A stretch of 64,000 nucleotides of DNA from Mariprofundus sp. (GTDB lineage: Bacteria; Pseudomonadota; Zetaproteobacteria; Mariprofundales; Mariprofundaceae): positions 1 through 64,000 of the forward strand of contig JAJFLH010000020.1 of assembly GCA_021772775.1 (NCBI GenBank). The letters are read 5' to 3'. This document shows positions 60,396-64,000 of this stretch, in pieces (the first letter of the stretch is position 1; each line of letters opens with the position of its first letter). The notes below the pieces were generated by a model, which worked only from the letters and a program-made list of their open reading frames with translations, ran no database searches and was not told where the DNA came from. A program made the position numbers and the translations under genes.

Positions 60396-61357
60396 TGGGC
60401 TCCTTTAGTCGGCTTAAATTATCAGTAGGGGGAGTGATAAAATTTAGAGGCATTGCATTGCTTGCTTTGCTGTTCGCTATCTTCTCTACGCCTGCACCAA
60501 GCTCTGCGGGTGAAGTGATTGTGTTGTTGGATCCAAATATTCGCCCTTATGTGGAAGCATTGGCGGGTTTTAAAGAGAGCTCTAATGCACAAGTGAAAAT
60601 CTTTAATCGTAAAGAAAATGGCGAACTCAGTGATGAAAGAGCACTGATTGGCGCAATACGGGCAAGGAACCCGGATCAGGTTTTGGTCATTGGCGGTGAG
60701 GCCATGGCGGCATTGGCAGGCGAGATTGAAGATATCCCGATTCTATTCAGCATGGTGTTAAGTCCACAGGATAAATTGAAAAAGAGTTATGAGAACTTGA
60801 CTGGTGTTGCCATGAATGTGGCACCGGAACAGCAGATGGCCATTCTCGATGCATTGATGCCTGAGGCCAGGCATATTGGTGTGGTATATCAAGCTGAAGA
60901 GAGCGAATCTCTTGTTAAAGCCGGTCAGAAGGCACTCGATAAACAAAGTAAACAGCTCGATGCTGTGGCGGTATCAACTCAAAAAGATGCCATTATGCAT
61001 CTGAAAATGGCGCTGGATCAGAATGCTGCGTATTGGATGATTCCTGATCGTTTGATGCGCTCCAGAGAATTGATCCGTTATCTGTTTTTTGCCTCGAAAG
61101 ATAAGAAAAAAGCCTTAATCGGACTATCGGATAAATATGTTCGTGCAGGTGCTCTGTTTGCTTTGAGTGTACAAAATAGGCAACTAGGGCGACAGGTTGG
61201 CCAACTCTCCAACCGTATATTGGATGGTAAAAAGCCATCTCAAATGCCCATTGAAATGGCTCAAGATGCTGAGCTATCCATCAATACAAAAGTAGCAGAA
61301 AGTCTGGGCATTAAAGTCTCCAATGAGCTTTTGCAACAAGCAAAACATATATATTGA
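60395..61357 (+). CDS. ABC-type substrate-binding protein (PF04392 / TrpX-like family)
   Basis: DQVLVIGGEAMAALAGEIEDIPILFSMVLSP, ILDALMPEARHIGVVY; TGATG overlap with receptor gene. Confidence 0.88.
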   Translation: MGSFSRLKLSVGGVIKFRGIALLALLFAIFSTPAPSSAGEVIVLLDPNIRPYVEALAGFKESSNAQVKIFNRKENGELSDERALIGAIRARNPDQVLVIGGEAMAALAGEIEDIPILFSMVLSPQDKLKKSYENLTGVAMNVAPEQQMAILDALMPEARHIGVVYQAEESESLVKAGQKALDKQSKQLDAVAVSTQKDAIMHLKMALDQNAAYWMIPDRLMRSRELIRYLFFASKDKKKALIGLSDKYVRAGALFALSVQNRQLGRQVGQLSNRILDGKKPSQMPIEMAQDAELSINTKVAESLGIKVSNELLQQAKHIY

Positions 61358-63678
61358 TGCTGTCAGGGAACTTTAGCACAAAGGTATATCTTCTGGTCAC
61401 TCTGTTGGTGACTGGAATTATGACCAGTGCTGCCAGCTATTTCCTCATCGCTCAAAATCATGCTTTGAACGATGCTATGACCCAGCAGGCGAAATCGTTA
61501 TCGATCAGTCTTGCTGAGGGAGCACGTGTTGGTGTTATCCTTGAAGACAGAGGATTTATTGAACAAGTTGCATCGGGCCTGTTAGGGCTACCTCATTTGT
61601 TGTTTATTGATGTCTATCTCAATGATAGGAGAGCACTGGCACATATGGGTGATACTGATCATCAATTGATCTTGTCGGAGGAGCCTTTCAAGATAGCTGC
61701 TCGTAGCGGTTTTTTTGCCGGAGAAGAGATAGTAGATCAGAAGATGACAGCGCCATATAGAAACTTCATGACTCCCATCCTGCTGGATAATCATGAGGTG
61801 GCAGGATTTGTTAGACTGGGTTTTTCTACGGCTGATATTATAAGGAAACAGCATCAAAGCCTGATTACGACAGTATGGGTAACGCTGTTACTCATTATTG
61901 TCGCCTGTCTGGTTGTCTATCTCCCTGTAAAACGTATGACACGGCCGCTTGAACAACTCTCTGAAGGTGCTGTGCGAATCGGTAGAGGTGATCTGGGATT
62001 TGAAATTACAGTGAACAGTAAAGATGAAATTGGACAATTGGCTCATGATTTTAATGCGATGTCGGAATCACTGCGCCAGCAAACCCACGAGATTAATATG
62101 AAAACCGACGAGTTACAGCACTCTGAACGAAAGTTTAGAGAGCTGTTTGAGAACATTGCTCAACCACTTTATATCAATGATCTCGAAGGCAAGCTGATTG
62201 ACTGTAATCAGGCCATGGTTGATCTGTTTGGCTATGAGAGCCGAAAAGATATGGTTGATACGATTAAGAGTGGTGGATTCATTTTTCTCCATTCCGAACA
62301 ACGTCAACATACCATTGAAAAGCTTATCGAGCATGGTGAAGTTAAAGGATTGGAAGTCGAATATAAGAAGAAAGATAACACGCCTGTTAAAGCACTGCTC
62401 ACCTCCCGGGTTCGGATTAATGAAGATGGGGAAGTGATCGGTTTTGAAGGAATGATTCAGGATATTACCGAGCTGCGTCTACTTGAGGAGCAGCTACTGC
62501 ACTCTCAGAAAATGGAATCGATTGGTACGCTGGCTGGTGGCATTGCGCATGATTTTAATAATCTTCTGGCTGCAATTATGTTGTCAGCTGAGTTGGCAAA
62601 AGTTAAAAAGGATGATGCTGAACTGGTTGAAAAATATATTGATCGCATCTCCGGAGCTACACAGCGCGCTGCAGAATTAACGAGAAACCTGCTTGGTTTT
62701 GCCCGCAAGGGAAAAATGCGTATTGAAGATATTGATACTGGAGAGCTGGTCTCAGAAGTTGAAGCACTGCTCAGAGAGACGATTGATCGATCTATTCGAC
62801 TATATACGGATATTTCTCCAGACCTTTGCTCAGTGAGAGGTAACCCATCTCAAATTCATCAAATTCTGATGAACCTCTGTATCAATGCCAAGGACGCCAT
62901 TCTTTCTGCAGATGGCCATGAATTGAAAATATCAGTTCGCAATTGCGATATTGATCAAGCCTTTGTAGATCATCACCCTGATGCTATATGTGGTTCTTAT
63001 GTACTTATTGATGTGACGGATGATGGCAGTGGTATTCCTGAAGACATAAAAAATCAGATATTTGATCCGTTTTTTACAACCAAAGGCGTTGGTGAGGGAA
63101 CGGGCCTTGGTTTGGCGACTGTCTACGGCATTATAAAAAATCATGATGGATTCCTCTATCTGGAGAGTGAGGATGGCAAAGGCACAACCTTCCATGTCTA
63201 TTTACCAGCTGCACCGACAGTGGTTGAGCATGTTGGCTTTGCCAATGAGGTTGAAGTAGTGCCAGAGCCACTGCATGTTGAGAGCGCGATAATGGCGGAA
63301 AATCACACCGTCCTGTTTGTTGATGATGAAGAGGTGCTGCGTGAAATTGCTTTTGAGTTTTTAACGTCTTGTGGTTACAACATTCTGATTGCCAGCAATG
63401 GTGAGGAAGCGTTGGAGATACTTGTCGATGAGCATCAAAATATCAGCTTGGCGATACTTGATTTAATGATGCCGAAGATGGGCGGTGAAGAGACGCTAAA
63501 AAACATGAAACATAAATATCCGGATATTCCAGTGATTATTGCTTCGGGTTACTCTTCTGAGAGTTTGAATCAGAAAATGAGCTTTCAGCAGTATGACGGT
63601 TACATTGAAAAACCTTATCTGTTGGCTGATTTGGAGCTTACGGTTGAAAAAGCATTGAGAGGAGGCTTTTCATCATAA
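61357..63678 (+). CDS. Hybrid sensor kinase (periplasmic sensor, HAMP, PAS, HisKA, HATPase, REC)
   Basis: GTLAGGIAHDFNNLLAAIMLSAELAK, FDPFFTTKGVGEGTGLGLATVYG, LAILDLMMPKMGG; TGATG overlap; ORF-track TTG start 61354. Confidence 0.94.
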   Translation: MLSGNFSTKVYLLVTLLVTGIMTSAASYFLIAQNHALNDAMTQQAKSLSISLAEGARVGVILEDRGFIEQVASGLLGLPHLLFIDVYLNDRRALAHMGDTDHQLILSEEPFKIAARSGFFAGEEIVDQKMTAPYRNFMTPILLDNHEVAGFVRLGFSTADIIRKQHQSLITTVWVTLLLIIVACLVVYLPVKRMTRPLEQLSEGAVRIGRGDLGFEITVNSKDEIGQLAHDFNAMSESLRQQTHEINMKTDELQHSERKFRELFENIAQPLYINDLEGKLIDCNQAMVDLFGYESRKDMVDTIKSGGFIFLHSEQRQHTIEKLIEHGEVKGLEVEYKKKDNTPVKALLTSRVRINEDGEVIGFEGMIQDITELRLLEEQLLHSQKMESIGTLAGGIAHDFNNLLAAIMLSAELAKVKKDDAELVEKYIDRISGATQRAAELTRNLLGFARKGKMRIEDIDTGELVSEVEALLRETIDRSIRLYTDISPDLCSVRGNPSQIHQILMNLCINAKDAILSADGHELKISVRNCDIDQAFVDHHPDAICGSYVLIDVTDDGSGIPEDIKNQIFDPFFTTKGVGEGTGLGLATVYGIIKNHDGFLYLESEDGKGTTFHVYLPAAPTVVEHVGFANEVEVVPEPLHVESAIMAENHTVLFVDDEEVLREIAFEFLTSCGYNILIASNGEEALEILVDEHQNISLAILDLMMPKMGGEETLKNMKHKYPDIPVIIASGYSSESLNQKMSFQQYDGYIEKPYLLADLELTVEKALRGGFSS

Positions 63679-64000
63679 ACACTACGATGCAACGGCCTCC
63701 TGTCATGCACTCAAGAGCAGTATATTGCGCACATATCACCAGTTAAAACTATGTTGTTAGTGCAATCTCTAGCAGCTAGACCTCGACCTCATTCCGGCAT
63801 GTTTTTAGCCGGCATCCATGGTGTTGTAAAAGCAGGATTTCTGATAGTTCACTCAGGAGAGACGAACAGTCGAATTTTCAGCTCTTTTAGTTTGAAGCTG
63901 AGCATTCCCCCCCATCTGGATCCCATAGTGCTTTGCTTGAGTGATGAAGGTAATAGGCCGGAATGTTTGAATGCGCTGAGACTATAGTGAAATAATTTAA

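Noticed and set aside
63751-63987. 78-aa ORF at the right end
   Set aside because: No recognisable motif, no clear RBS; likely spurious

Overview
The window reads as an ordinary Gram-negative (proteobacterial) chromosome segment; a marine or zetaproteobacterial-like origin is only an impression. No rRNA, tRNA or CRISPR was recognised. Left part: carA, a hybrid kinase, a type IV pilus block (pilM-N-O-Q, no pilP seen), hemW, rng, maf, a polyprenyl synthase and a ferredoxin. Next: a signalling block (CheW, PAS-MCP, HTH-receiver protein, periplasmic binding lipoprotein plus a large hybrid kinase), then rsuA and rsmC-like genes. From 26.0 to 46.2 kb there is a surface-glycan island: a CDP-sugar pathway, three tandem coupled radical SAM paralogues, a second B12-type radical SAM protein, methyltransferases, a CmcI-like protein, two glycosyltransferases, a decayed IS3-family element, and a 1250-aa TPR/GT41-OGT + FkbM + second methyltransferase fusion. 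The fusion is divergent from flagellin. The flagellar block fliC-flaG-fliD-fliS-(fliT-like)-fliS2 follows, with three sigma28-like promoters. Then hisE, hisI, hemL, a double SPOR protein, HDOD and MBL-fold genes, and a coupled TonB receptor / substrate-binding protein / hybrid kinase operon. Best candidates for undescribed biology: (a) the radical SAM triplet with an N-terminal IWGA nucleotide-binding-like domain, (b) the OGT-methyltransferase fusion beside flagellin, (c) two substrate-binding-protein/kinase pairs without a transporter, one with a TonB receptor. All assignments come from reading sequence only; no database search was run.
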